64,000 nt of DNA from Hyphomicrobiales bacterium (GCA_017304475.1 JAFKKV010000021.1:1-64000); one strand, 5' to 3'. Positions 44,399-53,317 are shown, counted from the first letter of the stretch. Translations and numbers: made by a program. The notes: generated by a model not told the origin, from the letters alone.

Positions 44399-45484
44399 AT
44401 GAAATTCGGTCTGATGACGCAGATCCAGATGCCTCGCCCCTGGACCGAGACGACCGAGCGCAACGCCTATTGGGATGGTCTTGCCCAGGGCGTCGCCGCC
44501 GAGGCCGCCGGCTTCGAATATTTCTGGATCACTGAGCAGCACTTCCTGATCGAGATCGGTCACGCGCCGGCCTCCGACATGTTTCTGGCGGCGCTGAGCC
44601 AGCGCACCAAGACCCTGCGCATGGGCCTCGGCGTCGTGCTCCTGCCGCTGCACAATCCCTTCAGTGTCGCCGAGCGGGTCGCCACCCTCGACATCCTCAG
44701 CAATGGCCGGGTCGAGTTCGGCACCGGCCGCGGCACGACCTCCTATATCCTCGAGGGCATGGGGGTGGACCCGGCCAAGGGGCGCGAACTCGGCAAGGAA
44801 TCGCTCGAGGCGATCCTGAAAATGTATGAGGGCGAGTTCTTCACCGGCTATAAGGGCCAGCATTTCGACCTGCCGGCCCGCCACGTCACGCCGCGCCCGA
44901 TCCAGCGTCCGCATCCGCCGCTGTGGATCGCCGCCACCAATCTGGAGACCTACGAGTTCGCCGGCCGCCAGGGCTTCGGCGTCATCGGCGTGACCCGCAA
45001 CAGCAAGGAAGACACCAAGGCGGCGGTGCAGCGCTATCGTGCGGCGGCGACCGGCAGCGACCGGTCGAGCCAGATCGGCAAGGTGGTCAACAACCAGGTC
45101 GCCGTGTTCGGCATTGCCTGCTGTCACGAAAATGATCGGGTCGGCCGCGAACTCGCCTGCTCGGCGGCACGCTGGTACTACGGCGACAACGACGCCGAAC
45201 TGAACCATATGCGCTTCACCACGGCCGGTGGCGTCGCCAAGGTGCGCGAGCGCATCTCGGGTTTCAGCAATGACGACCTGATCGAAAACGGCATGGCACT
45301 CGGCGGTGACGCGGACACCTTGTCCCGCCAGGTCGAGAAATGGGCCAATTGCGGGCTCGACCAGATGATCTTCATGATCCAGGCCGGCAACACCAATCAT
45401 GACCAGGTAATGCGCTCGATCGAGCTGATCGGCGAGAAGGTGATCCCGCGCTTCGCCGACAAGGATTATGCCATCGCGGTCTGA
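44399..45484 (+). CDS. Luciferase-like (LLM) flavin-dependent monooxygenase
   Basis: This 361-residue protein has the bacterial-luciferase TIM-barrel pattern: MKFGLMTQIQMPRPW, AGFEYFWITEQHF, LRMGLGVVLLPLHNPFSVAE and the FMN-phosphate region VEFGTGRGT. These enzymes use reduced flavin from a separate reductase; an NADPH-dependent FMN reductase gene lies in the same cluster at 49266-49919 behind the same regulatory dyad. It likely opens or hydroxylates a heterocycle, or cleaves a C-N or C-S bond. The M24 gene follows after 35 bases. Confidence 0.9.
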   Translation: MKFGLMTQIQMPRPWTETTERNAYWDGLAQGVAAEAAGFEYFWITEQHFLIEIGHAPASDMFLAALSQRTKTLRMGLGVVLLPLHNPFSVAERVATLDILSNGRVEFGTGRGTTSYILEGMGVDPAKGRELGKESLEAILKMYEGEFFTGYKGQHFDLPARHVTPRPIQRPHPPLWIAATNLETYEFAGRQGFGVIGVTRNSKEDTKAAVQRYRAAATGSDRSSQIGKVVNNQVAVFGIACCHENDRVGRELACSAARWYYGDNDAELNHMRFTTAGGVAKVRERISGFSNDDLIENGMALGGDADTLSRQVEKWANCGLDQMIFMIQAGNTNHDQVMRSIELIGEKVIPRFADKDYAIAV

Positions 45485-45519
45485 GCCCGCTTGTTCGCGA
45501 CACGAGAGCCCGGCCGCCC

Positions 45520-46674
45520 ATGTCGAAATCCGACTTTCCGCCCGAGGAGTTCGACGATCGGCTGGCGCGCGTGCGTCAGGCGATGGAGAAGGCCGAACTT
45601 GACTGGCTCCTGGTCTTCCATCCCGTGTCGATCCATTGGCTGACCGGCTCGGACGCCAAGGGTTACCAGGCTTTCCAGTGCCTGCTGGTGCCGGTCTCGG
45701 GACCGAGCCCGGTGATGTTCACCCGGCTGTCCGAGCAGGCCGAGTTTCTCGACGACGCGCTGACTGGAGAATTGGTCTGCTGGGGCGGCCCGGAGCCGGA
45801 GGATCCGCTCGCGGCCTTCGCATCCCTGGTCACCCGGCTCGGCCTCTCAGGCACCCGCGTCGGCATGGAAGTGCCTGCCTTCTATCTGCATCCGCACCAC
45901 TACCTCGCGGTCAAGGCGATGCTCGGCGAGGCGCTGGTCGCCGAGCCGAGCAATCTCGTTCACGACCTGAAGCTCAGGAAGTCGGCGCGCGAGCTCGTTC
46001 TGATCCGCAAGGCCGCGGCCATCGCAGACCTGACGGTCGACGCCTTGGCCGCCGCGCTGCGTCCGGGCCGGAGCGAGCTGGAGGTCGCCGCGGCGATCTA
46101 TCAGACCTTGCTCGCCGCCGGCGGCGGGCAACCGGTGACGCCGGTCAATCTGGTATCGGGTCCGCGAGCCGGTTTCAGCCACGGCGCTCCGACCGAAAGG
46201 CTGCTGGAGCCCGGCGATTTCGGCAATGCCGAATATTGCGTGCCCTATCGGCGCTATTCGGTGTCGATAGGGCGCCAGTTCGCGATCGGCCGGCCTTCGG
46301 CGCGCATGCAGGAGCTCCATGACGTCGTGCGCCGGGCAAGCGACGCGGCGATCGCCGAAATCCGGGCTGGCGTGCCAGCCACCGTTCCGCACGAGGCGGC
46401 CAAGCGCGTCATCGCGCAAGCAGGCCTCGACCACGCACGCGTGCACACCTCGGGTTATGGTGTCGCGCCGGGTTTTGCCCCGGCGACGGGCGAACCGATC
46501 CATCTCTTCGGCGGCAGTTCCTATCGCCTCGAAGCCGGCATGGTGCTGTCCGTCTGCCCGCCGGTCTTCCTGGCCGAGGAACGTCTCGGCGCGCGCCTGG
46601 TCGACAATGTCCTGGTCACCGAGACAGGAGCCGAGCGGCTGTGCCGCGCGCCGCGCGACCTCATCGTCGTCTGA
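45520..46674 (+). CDS. M24-family hydrolase (creatinase / ectoine hydrolase-like), paralogue 1
   Basis: This 384-residue pita-bread protein has a creatinase N-domain (LLVFHPVSIHWLTGSDAKGYQ) and M24 C-domain. The metal ligands of classical aminopeptidases appear lost: the two Asp positions read Glu and Ser (FGNAEYC; RYSVSIGRQ), the GHG histidine is Tyr (TSGYGVAPG), the EPG glutamate is Cys (LSVCPPVF), and the final Glu is Asp/Val-type (ARLVDNVLVTE). The substrate-side His in FSHGAPTER remains, as in creatinase, which is metal-free. It is therefore probably an amidohydrolase for a small imported compound. It is 35 bases after the monooxygenase gene. Confidence 0.85.
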   Translation: MSKSDFPPEEFDDRLARVRQAMEKAELDWLLVFHPVSIHWLTGSDAKGYQAFQCLLVPVSGPSPVMFTRLSEQAEFLDDALTGELVCWGGPEPEDPLAAFASLVTRLGLSGTRVGMEVPAFYLHPHHYLAVKAMLGEALVAEPSNLVHDLKLRKSARELVLIRKAAAIADLTVDALAAALRPGRSELEVAAAIYQTLLAAGGGQPVTPVNLVSGPRAGFSHGAPTERLLEPGDFGNAEYCVPYRRYSVSIGRQFAIGRPSARMQELHDVVRRASDAAIAEIRAGVPATVPHEAAKRVIAQAGLDHARVHTSGYGVAPGFAPATGEPIHLFGGSSYRLEAGMVLSVCPPVFLAEERLGARLVDNVLVTETGAERLCRAPRDLIVV

Positions 46675-46680
46675 GCGTCT

Positions 46681-47619
46681 TCACTCCGCCGGCAGCTCGC
46701 CCGACCAGACGCCGGACTCCACGAGATCGCGCACCACCTCCTTGACCGTCTCGGCCAGCTTGCCGATCAGCGTGTGCTGAATGTCGGTGCGCGGCACGTT
46801 CTGGCAGGTGAGCATGGCGAAAGGCCAATAGGCCGGCGGGTCGAAGGAGTGGATCTCCAGCTCGCCACGGCTCAATTCGTCTTCGATGGCGCCACGGGTG
46901 AGCAGGCTGAAGCCGACGCCCTGGCGCAGCATGGCGCGGGTGATGGTGGTGTCGTCCACCTCCACCTTGGCGGAGAGCGAAATGCCGCGGGCTGCGGTCC
47001 ATTTGTCGAGCAGCCGGCGCGAGGCATTGGGTCGGCTCGGCAGGACCAGCGGCAATTTGGCCAGATCCTCGGTGCGGATGCGCCCGGCCGAGGGGCCGAG
47101 GCTGCCGGCACGGCCGACCAGATAGACCTCTTCATTGAGCAGCGGGGTCACCTCGAAACCGCGCTGCGGCACCGGATCGTGCAGGCAGGCGAGATCGACC
47201 TGACCGCGCACCAGCCATTCGTGGATATAGCCGCTGAAGCCGCCGACGATCTTCAGGAAGACATGCGGATAGGCCTCGCCGAAGCGCTCGACCAGCGGCG
47301 GCGCGATGAAATGGCCGGCGGCCGGCGGCACGGCGAAGGAAATCACGCCGGACAGGCCGGCATGGCCGCTGCGGATATCGGCCTTGGTCTGTTCCAGCTG
47401 GCGCAGCAGCAGCTGGCTGCGTTCGAGCAGCAGCTTGCCGGCCTCCGTGAGCGTCACGCCATGACCGTGACGCTTGAATACGGGGCGGCCGAGTTCATCC
47501 TCGAGATTGCGGATGGTCCGGCTGACCGCCGGCTGCGAAATGCGCAGCAGCTCCGAGCCACGGCTGTAGCTGCCGCTTTCGGCGACCGTCTGGAAATAGC
47601 GGAGCGCTCTGATGTCCAA
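46681..47619 (-). CDS. LysR-family transcriptional regulator
   Basis: This 312-residue protein has the LysR winged HTH (DIRALRYFQTVAESGSYSRG, then ISQPAVSRTIRNLEDELG) and the periplasmic-binding-like effector domain (GVISFAVPPAAGHFIAPPLV onward). TTG at 47619 is the start. It is convergent with the M24-1 gene 7 bases away and on the same strand as the M20 gene behind it. It is the only LysR gene in the window, and three T-N11-A dyads mark the promoters of the surrounding catabolic operons, so it is the likely pathway regulator. Confidence 0.92.
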   Translation of the reverse strand: MDIRALRYFQTVAESGSYSRGSELLRISQPAVSRTIRNLEDELGRPVFKRHGHGVTLTEAGKLLLERSQLLLRQLEQTKADIRSGHAGLSGVISFAVPPAAGHFIAPPLVERFGEAYPHVFLKIVGGFSGYIHEWLVRGQVDLACLHDPVPQRGFEVTPLLNEEVYLVGRAGSLGPSAGRIRTEDLAKLPLVLPSRPNASRRLLDKWTAARGISLSAKVEVDDTTITRAMLRQGVGFSLLTRGAIEDELSRGELEIHSFDPPAYWPFAMLTCQNVPRTDIQHTLIGKLAETVKEVVRDLVESGVWSGELPAE

Positions 47620-47695
47620 GTCCTGCGTCCCCTCAGGTCATTTCAGGCATAGCACGACGGATGGCCATGCCGGAATGTGAGGAGCGGGCCGGGCT

Positions 47696-48892
47696 TCATG
47701 CCGTGCAGTCCTCGATCAGGCGCGCCATGAAGCGTTCGCCGGCTTCGAATTCCGAGATCTCGATGAATTCGTCGGCCTGATGGGCCTGGGCGATGTCGCC
47801 GGGGCCGCAGACCACCGTCGACCAGCCGGGTTCCTGGAACTGGCCGGCCTCGGTGCCGTAGGACACGACATGCACGCCGTTGTCGCCGGTCAGCCGCCGG
47901 GCGAGCCGCTCGGCCGCGCCCTCGGTTTCCGGCTTCAGGCCGGGCACGAAGGCGCGCGGCACCACGGCGACGCCGGAATGCGGGGCGATGCGCTTCATCT
48001 CGGGCTCGATGACATCGCGGATATAGGCGAGATAGCGGTCGCGGAAATCGACCGGGTCCTCGCTCGGAATGGCACGGATATCGGTGACGAAGACGCAGTC
48101 CGATGCCACGACATTGCCGGCCGTGCCGCCGTGGATCGTGCCGCAGTGAAGCGTCGTATAGGGCGGCTCGAACGGGTTGGCGGGGTCAGCCTTGCGGGCA
48201 TTCTCGGCCATGGTGTCGGCGAGCCAGGTGATCAGGCGGGCCGCGACCATGACGGCGCTGACGCCCTGGTCGATGCGGCTGGAATGCACGGTGTGGCCGG
48301 TCACTTCCGTGCGGAACGACAGCGAACCCTTGTGGCCGGTCACCACCTGCATCCGCGTCGGTTCGCCGACGATGATGGCGGCCGGTGTCGGCACGGTCTT
48401 GACCATCTCGGCCACCATCAGGGGCGCGCCGAGGCAGCCGACCTCCTCGTCATAGGACAGGGCGATATGGATCGGCCGGGTCAGCTTCGCCCGCACCATG
48501 GCCGGCACCGCCGCCAGCACCAATGCGTCGAAGCCCTTCATGTCGCAGGTGCCGCGGCCATAGAGCCGGCCGTTGCGCTCGGTCAGCGTCCAGGGACTGC
48601 TGGTCCAGGCCTGGCCTTCTACCGGCACCACGTCGGTATGGCCCGACAGCACCACGCCGCCGGCCACCTCCGGCCCGATGGTTGCGTAGAGATTGGCCTT
48701 CGTGCCGTCCGGGCTCGGCACCAGCCGGCTCGCGACGCCGTGGCTTGCCAGATAGTCCTTGATGAAGCCGATGCAGTCGAGATTGGAGACGCTCGACACC
48801 GTGGGGAAACCGACCAGCCGGTCGAGCATGGCGCGCGCGGTCAGCGTAACGGGGGCAGGGGACATCAGGGCATCCGCAGGGGTCAAGGGCAT
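47696..48892 (-). CDS. M20-family deacylase (ArgE / acetylornithine deacetylase-like)
   Basis: This 398-residue protein has the M20 two-zinc site: VVLSGHTDVVPVEG (His, Asp), GRGTCDMKGFDA (bridging Asp), SYDEEVGCLGAP (general base Glu and ligand Glu) and the C-terminal His in QAHQADEFI. The dimerisation domain has TGHTVHSSRIDQGVSA. It hydrolyses an N-acyl amide; ArgE-type enzymes act on N-acetylornithine. It is third of a leftward operon behind the FMN reductase and ABM genes. In this context it probably removes an acyl group from an intermediate. ATG 48892 is chosen; ATG 48865 is also possible. Confidence 0.9.
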   Translation of the reverse strand: MPLTPADALMSPAPVTLTARAMLDRLVGFPTVSSVSNLDCIGFIKDYLASHGVASRLVPSPDGTKANLYATIGPEVAGGVVLSGHTDVVPVEGQAWTSSPWTLTERNGRLYGRGTCDMKGFDALVLAAVPAMVRAKLTRPIHIALSYDEEVGCLGAPLMVAEMVKTVPTPAAIIVGEPTRMQVVTGHKGSLSFRTEVTGHTVHSSRIDQGVSAVMVAARLITWLADTMAENARKADPANPFEPPYTTLHCGTIHGGTAGNVVASDCVFVTDIRAIPSEDPVDFRDRYLAYIRDVIEPEMKRIAPHSGVAVVPRAFVPGLKPETEGAAERLARRLTGDNGVHVVSYGTEAGQFQEPGWSTVVCGPGDIAQAHQADEFIEISEFEAGERFMARLIEDCTA

Positions 48893-48933
48893 GGTCGGGA
48901 CGCATCCCGAGCCAGGGCTCCGGCGATGCAGGC

Positions 48934-49260
48934 TCATGTCGCCGGGCGGAACGATTCCAGCAGGCCCTCGATATTCGCCACTTTGACCTCGCAAAGCGAG
49001 ACCGTTTGCGAGCCGACGATGAATGGCTTCAATGCAGCGGAGAAGGTCTCGGCATAGGCCGGCGACGCCTCCCAGGCCTGCACGCTCTCCATGTCGCGCC
49101 ACAGCGTGATGGTGAACATGCTTTCGGCGTCGTTGACGTCCCGGCTCACCAGGCGGCCGAGCAATCCCGGCGTCTCGACCGCCATCAGCTCGCGGTATTT
49201 CTGCTCGATCGAGCCCCAGGCACCGGGATAGATCTTGCCCCAATAGATGCGAACGAACAT
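48934..49260 (-). CDS. Antibiotic biosynthesis monooxygenase (ABM)-like domain protein
   Basis: This 108-residue protein has the ferredoxin-like ABM pattern (MFVRIYWGKIYPGAWGSIEQ, NDAESMFTITLWRDMESVQA). Small ABM proteins act as cofactorless monooxygenases, heme-degrading proteins or stress proteins. It lies 5 bases after the FMN reductase and 41 before the M20 gene, all one operon. The role in the pathway is unknown. Confidence 0.8.
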   Translation of the reverse strand: MFVRIYWGKIYPGAWGSIEQKYRELMAVETPGLLGRLVSRDVNDAESMFTITLWRDMESVQAWEASPAYAETFSAALKPFIVGSQTVSLCEVKVANIEGLLESFRPAT

Positions 49261-49265
49261 GGGCG

Positions 49266-49919
49266 TCATCCTCTCGACAGCGACAGGCGGGTCGGTTCGT
49301 CCGGGCCGGCCATCGGCGCATGCGGCGGCGCGGTGACCGCGACGCGGGAACCGATTTTCATGCGTGCGAACTCGACGACCTGCTGGCCGACCGCCTGCAG
49401 CTGGAACTTCGACGACAGGTCCAGGCACTCGCCGGCATCGTCGAACAGGCGGGTCGAGGTGTTGAGCATGGCGGCCAGCGGCGTCGGCCAGCCGCGCAGC
49501 GCATGGGCGATGCCGCGCAGCGTCGCAAGCGTCTGGCCGCCCGCCTGCCAGCCGCCGGCGCAGACGATCAAGCCGACCGCCAGTCCGTCGAAATAGACCC
49601 GTTCGTCGGTGCGCAGGTCCTCGGTATAGTCGAGGGCGTTCTTGACCAGGCCCGACAAGGTGCCGTGATAGGCGGGCGATGCGACGATCACGCCATGGCA
49701 GCGGCGGAAGGCTTCGACCAGGCGGGCGGCCTCGGCGGAACGCTCGGTTTCGCCCGGATTGTACATGGGCAGCATCAGCTCGGGACCGCTGATCAGCAGC
49801 GTGTCGGCGCCGGCCTCGGCTGCCGCCCTGAGGCTCAAGGCCAGGGCGCGCTCGGTCGACGAGCCGGCGCGCGGCGTGCCGCCGATGCCGAGAATGAGGG
49901 GGCGTGGGGCCTGGTGCAT
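49266..49919 (-). CDS. NADPH-dependent FMN reductase (flavodoxin-like)
   Basis: This 217-residue protein has the flavodoxin-fold FMN-reductase pattern: LILGIGGTPRAGSSTERALA (phosphate-binding loop), LPMYNPGETERSAEAARLVE and VIVASPAYHGTLSGLVKNALDY. It reduces FMN with NADPH, plausibly to feed the luciferase-like monooxygenase encoded 4 kb away behind the same type of dyad. It is the first gene of a leftward operon (reductase, ABM, M20), and site B lies about 100 bases upstream of its ATG. Confidence 0.9.
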   Translation of the reverse strand: MHQAPRPLILGIGGTPRAGSSTERALALSLRAAAEAGADTLLISGPELMLPMYNPGETERSAEAARLVEAFRRCHGVIVASPAYHGTLSGLVKNALDYTEDLRTDERVYFDGLAVGLIVCAGGWQAGGQTLATLRGIAHALRGWPTPLAAMLNTSTRLFDDAGECLDLSSKFQLQAVGQQVVEFARMKIGSRVAVTAPPHAPMAGPDEPTRLSLSRG

Positions 49920-50020
49920 GGACGTCCTCGCACGGGCTTCGATCGTGCCGCCCGGGTGCCCCAGGGCAGCTGCATCGCTATACTGTGCTGACGGCCGGCC
50001 TATACGTCCAAGGCAAAGCA

Positions 50021-50036
50021 CCTATAGCTGTTATAA
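50021..50036. promoter_or_regulatory. LysR-type dyad, site B (TTATAACAGCTATAGG on minus strand)
   Basis: On the minus strand this reads TTATAACAGCTATAGG, aligning with sites A and C at 13 or more of 16 positions and keeping T-N11-A. It lies 102 bases upstream of the leftward FMN-reductase operon. Confidence 0.7.
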
Positions 50037-50181
50037 TTGAAATGGCGGAAGCTGAATGCCGTGCGGGCGTCAACCATTGCCCCCGCCAGCGACGGCCCAG
50101 GCGGGCCCGCAGGCGTCCTGCCGCCACGGCGGCGGCGCTGCGTCTGCCCATTTCGTCCGCCATTGCCGGTCGGCGTCTTCC

Positions 50182-50582
50182 TCAATCGGAAGAGGCAGGA
50201 ATGTCGTAGCAAATGAAGGCGAGCTTGTTGCCGTCGAGATCACGCACATAGGCGCCGTAGAACGAGCCGCCATAACGTGGCCTTCGGCCGGGGGCACCGT
50301 CGTCGCTGCCGCCATGGCTCAGGGCCAGTCCGTGGAGACGGTCGATCGTCGCGGGCGTGTCGACCAGGAAGGCCGTCATCGCGCCGTTGCCGGCGCTTGC
50401 GGGCCGGCCGTCGAACGGATAGCCGACGGAAAAGCGCGTGACGGATGCGTCACCCGTCTTGCCCCACGAGGCCGATGTCTGATCGAGGAAACACTGGTCG
50501 AGGCCCATTGCGGCAAAGAGCGGCCGTAAAAGGCGACGGCGCGTGGGAGATCGTCGACGCCGACGGTGGTGTAGCTGATCAT
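50182..50582 (-). pseudogene. Frameshifted VOC (glyoxalase/bleomycin resistance)-family gene
   Basis: The N-terminus (MISYTTVGVDDLPRAVAFYG) is in one frame from 50582, and the remainder (LFAAMGLDQCFLDQTSASWG through YGAYVRDLDGNKLAFICYD) is in the other, joining near 50519-50525. Adding one base there restores a single 134-residue VOC protein. VOC proteins are small metal-dependent lyases or dioxygenases. Either the gene is broken or the read has a one-base error. Confidence 0.75.
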
Positions 50583-50690
50583 GTGTCCTGCTCGCGCCCG
50601 CAAACCTCGGCCGCAGACGATGGTAGCGCGGAGACAAGGATCGGTGAACCACCGATGAGGCCGCCCGAGCGATTGGCGGGCCGCCGGTGA

Positions 50691-51848
50691 TCAGCCGGCC
50701 ATGATCAGTCCGCGCGGCTGGCGCGACAGCAGTTCGGCGCCGGTTTCCGTCACCAGCACATTGTCGATCAGCCGGACACCGAGGCCCTCTTCGCCGATGA
50801 AGATCGGCGGCTCGACCGAGACCACCATGCCGGCGCGCAGCGTATAGGTGGCGCCGCCGAACATGTTGACCGGCTCGCCCCAGGACGGCGGGAAACCGGG
50901 CGCCAGGCCGTATCCCGACGTGTGGATCCGGTAGCGGTCCAGGCCCTCCCGGCCGATCACGCGCTTGGCGGCCTCGTGCGGCACGAGCGCCGGCACGCCG
51001 TCGCGAATCTCGGCGATCAAGGCATCGGCCGCCTCCAGCGCGATGGCGTGCAATTCGTTCATGCGCGGTGTCGGCGTGCCCATGCAGAACTGCCGTCCGA
51101 GCGTCGCCGTGTAACGCTTGAAGGCGGCGCCATATTCGACATTGCCGAAATCGCCCTGCCGCAGCCGCCGCTCGGTCGGCGCACCATGGCTGAAGCAGGA
51201 GCGCTCGCCGGAAACCAGGTTCAAGGTGCTCGCCGGCAAGCCGCTGCCGCGCTTCAGCAATGCGGCATAAACCTCGCCGGCAATGGCGAGCTCGGTCGTT
51301 CCCTCGTTCAGATGGGCGACGAAGACGTCGAGCGTCTCGTCGGCGATCCGCGCCGACTGCCTGACATAAGCGAGTTCAGCCGGCGACTTCACCATTTTGA
51401 GGTCGTGGACCAGGTTGCTCGGCTCCGCCTTCAAGGCCGCGCCGAGGAAAGCCTTCACGCACAGATAGTGATGGGGATGCAGATAATAGGCCGGCACCTC
51501 CATGCCGACGCGCGCGCGTTTCAGCCCGAGCCGGCCGGCGATCCGCTCGAACACCGCGATCGGGTCCTCGGGTTCCGCGCCGCCCCAGGTTTCGAGCTGG
51601 TCGACCAGCGCGTCCTGCTCGAATTCATGGCGCTCCGATTCGCGGGTCAGCATCACGACCGGCCGGTCTTCGGCAGCAACGACCAGACATTGGAAAGCCT
51701 GATAGCTCTTGGCGTCCGAGCCGGTGAGCCAGTGGATCGAGACCGGATGAAACAATATCATCCAGTCGAGTTCGGCTGCGGCGATGGCCTGGCGTACCCG
51801 CTGCAGGCGCACGGCGAATTCGGCGCTGGAGAAATCGCTTTTCGACAT
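50691..51848 (-). CDS. M24-family hydrolase (creatinase / ectoine hydrolase-like), paralogue 2
   Basis: This 385-residue paralogue of the gene at 45520 shares MSKSDF start, FHPVSIHWLTGSDAKSYQAF, GMEVPAYYLHPHHYL, NLVHDLK and FSHGAPTER. As in the paralogue the metal-ligand positions are altered (FGNVEYGAAF; KRYTATLGRQ; TSGYGLAPG; VRLIDNVLVTE), but the EPG-like Glu is kept here (SVEPPIF). The pair may act on successive or related substrates. It is divergent from the ABC transporter operon with site C in between. Confidence 0.85.
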   Translation of the reverse strand: MSKSDFSSAEFAVRLQRVRQAIAAAELDWMILFHPVSIHWLTGSDAKSYQAFQCLVVAAEDRPVVMLTRESERHEFEQDALVDQLETWGGAEPEDPIAVFERIAGRLGLKRARVGMEVPAYYLHPHHYLCVKAFLGAALKAEPSNLVHDLKMVKSPAELAYVRQSARIADETLDVFVAHLNEGTTELAIAGEVYAALLKRGSGLPASTLNLVSGERSCFSHGAPTERRLRQGDFGNVEYGAAFKRYTATLGRQFCMGTPTPRMNELHAIALEAADALIAEIRDGVPALVPHEAAKRVIGREGLDRYRIHTSGYGLAPGFPPSWGEPVNMFGGATYTLRAGMVVSVEPPIFIGEEGLGVRLIDNVLVTETGAELLSRQPRGLIMAG

Positions 51849-51951
51849 GGTGGCGCGGTCCTCGGGGTCAGGCGCGCATCCAGCGCCGCGGGCATCTCAG
51901 GATGGCGCTGACCCTAGCGACCGGCCGGGCGGCCCGTCTAAAGCCTTTAGA

Positions 51952-51967
51952 TTATAGCAGTTATAGC
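51952..51967. promoter_or_regulatory. LysR-type dyad, site C (TTATAGCAGTTATAGC)
   Basis: The dyad lies between M24 paralogue 2 (ATG 51848, leftward) and the ABC binding protein (ATG 52121, rightward). Directly to its left is a second perfect palindrome, CTAAAG-C-CTTTAG (51938-51950). The pair could be recognition and activation half-sites of a LysR regulator. Confidence 0.75.
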
Positions 51968-52120
51968 CCCTTGGCATTATGCGGAGGCCGTCTGTTGATC
52001 CAATCTCGCGGTCGCGCTTCACGAGCTCGTCTCGGCGGTGAGGCGCACCGTCGACCGGCCCAAGCCGGCCGGCTCGCGACAGGCCAAAGGCCGCTCGGGG
52101 AATACGATAGGGGAAGTTCG

Positions 52121-53251
52121 ATGTCGGGAAAAATTGGCTCCAGCAACGGCCTCGCTGCCGGTCATCCTGCCGACCTGACGGGGGCCGAGGCTGGTCTGAC
52201 CCGGCGCAGCCTGGCGCTCGGCGCGGCTTCGCTCACCATGATGTTGACGGCACCGGCCGTGCACGCCCAGGCGCGGCCCAAGGTCCGGCTATGGGGCGCC
52301 TCGGCAACGGTCGAGGCCTATCATGGCTTCCTGTTCCTCGGAAATCCGCTCGGCTTCTTCAAGGACGACGGTGTCGACGTCGAATTCGGCACCGCCGCCG
52401 GGTCGGCCGCGACGCTGCAGCTGATCGCCGCCGGCCAGGTGCAGATGGGCTATATCGGCATGGACGTGCTGATCCTGGCCAAGGCGCGCAATCCGCAACT
52501 GCCGGTCACGGCGGTCTATCTGCAGGATCGCGGCAATATCTACGAGATCGTCGTTCCCGAGGACAGCGGGATCAAGACCGTGGCCGATCTCAAGGACAAG
52601 ACCATCGGCGTCGCCAATCTCGCTTCCGGCGCCATTCCTTCGCTGCGGGCGACGCTGACCGATGCCGGGCTCGACCCCAATTCGTCGGTCGGGCTGATCC
52701 CGGTCGGCAATGGCGCGCAGGCAGCCGCCGCGCTGAGAGCCGGACGCATCCAGGCGCTCTCCCTGTTTCGCGCCCAGCACGCCTTGATCGAGACGCTCGG
52801 CTTCAAGTTCCGCCGTTTCACCCGTGACGCGCCGAGCGCGGTGATCGCGGTCAACACTGCCTTCCTGAAGGATAACCGCGAGGCCGTCATCAAGACCCTG
52901 CGCGGCGTCGCCAAATCCTCGATTTTCGCCCAGGTCAATCCGGCGGCGACCGTGCGCCAGTTCTGGGGCCTGTTCGGCAAGCCGCAGGGCCTGAGCGAGG
53001 ACGAGGCGATGAAGCGGTCCGAATATATTCTGAGTTCCACCGCCGAGCTGTGGAAGGACTACAAGGACAAGTCCGTGCCCTGGGGCGACATGACCGCGCG
53101 CCAATGGGAGGACATGCAGAAGTTCCTGATCGAGCAGAAGCTGCAGGACAAGCCGGTGGCGATCGAGGCGCTGTTCACCAACGAACTCACCGCCGAGGTC
53201 AACAAGTTCGACCAGGATGCGGTGGTGGCCGTGGCGAGAGCCGCCCGCTGA
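52121..53251 (+). CDS. ABC substrate-binding protein, NitT/TauT (SsuA/NMT1-like) family
   Basis: This 376-residue protein has a twin-arginine-like signal (GLTRRSLALGAASLTMML, cleavage near VHA-QA) and the NMT1/SsuA pattern: YHGFLFLGNPLGFFKDDGVD, AAGSAATLQLIAAGQVQMGY, and KTVADLKDKTIGVANLASGA. It binds small organosulfonates, nitrate, pyrimidine precursors or related compounds. The ATG follows GATAGGGGAAG. It is the first gene of a three-gene ABC operon; the LysR-type site C lies 154 bases upstream. Confidence 0.9.
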   Translation: MSGKIGSSNGLAAGHPADLTGAEAGLTRRSLALGAASLTMMLTAPAVHAQARPKVRLWGASATVEAYHGFLFLGNPLGFFKDDGVDVEFGTAAGSAATLQLIAAGQVQMGYIGMDVLILAKARNPQLPVTAVYLQDRGNIYEIVVPEDSGIKTVADLKDKTIGVANLASGAIPSLRATLTDAGLDPNSSVGLIPVGNGAQAAAALRAGRIQALSLFRAQHALIETLGFKFRRFTRDAPSAVIAVNTAFLKDNREAVIKTLRGVAKSSIFAQVNPAATVRQFWGLFGKPQGLSEDEAMKRSEYILSSTAELWKDYKDKSVPWGDMTARQWEDMQKFLIEQKLQDKPVAIEALFTNELTAEVNKFDQDAVVAVARAAR

Positions 53252-53317
53252 GCCCAAGGGGCACGGGCGGAAATGGCACGGAACTGGCCTCGGCCAGACA
53301 GGTGGGAGAAAGCGTGA

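Noticed and set aside
47640-47665. GGCATAGCACG half-site upstream of the LysR gene as a fourth regulon dyad
   Set aside because: Only one arm resembles the motif; the T-N11-A partner is missing, so autoregulation is not claimed.
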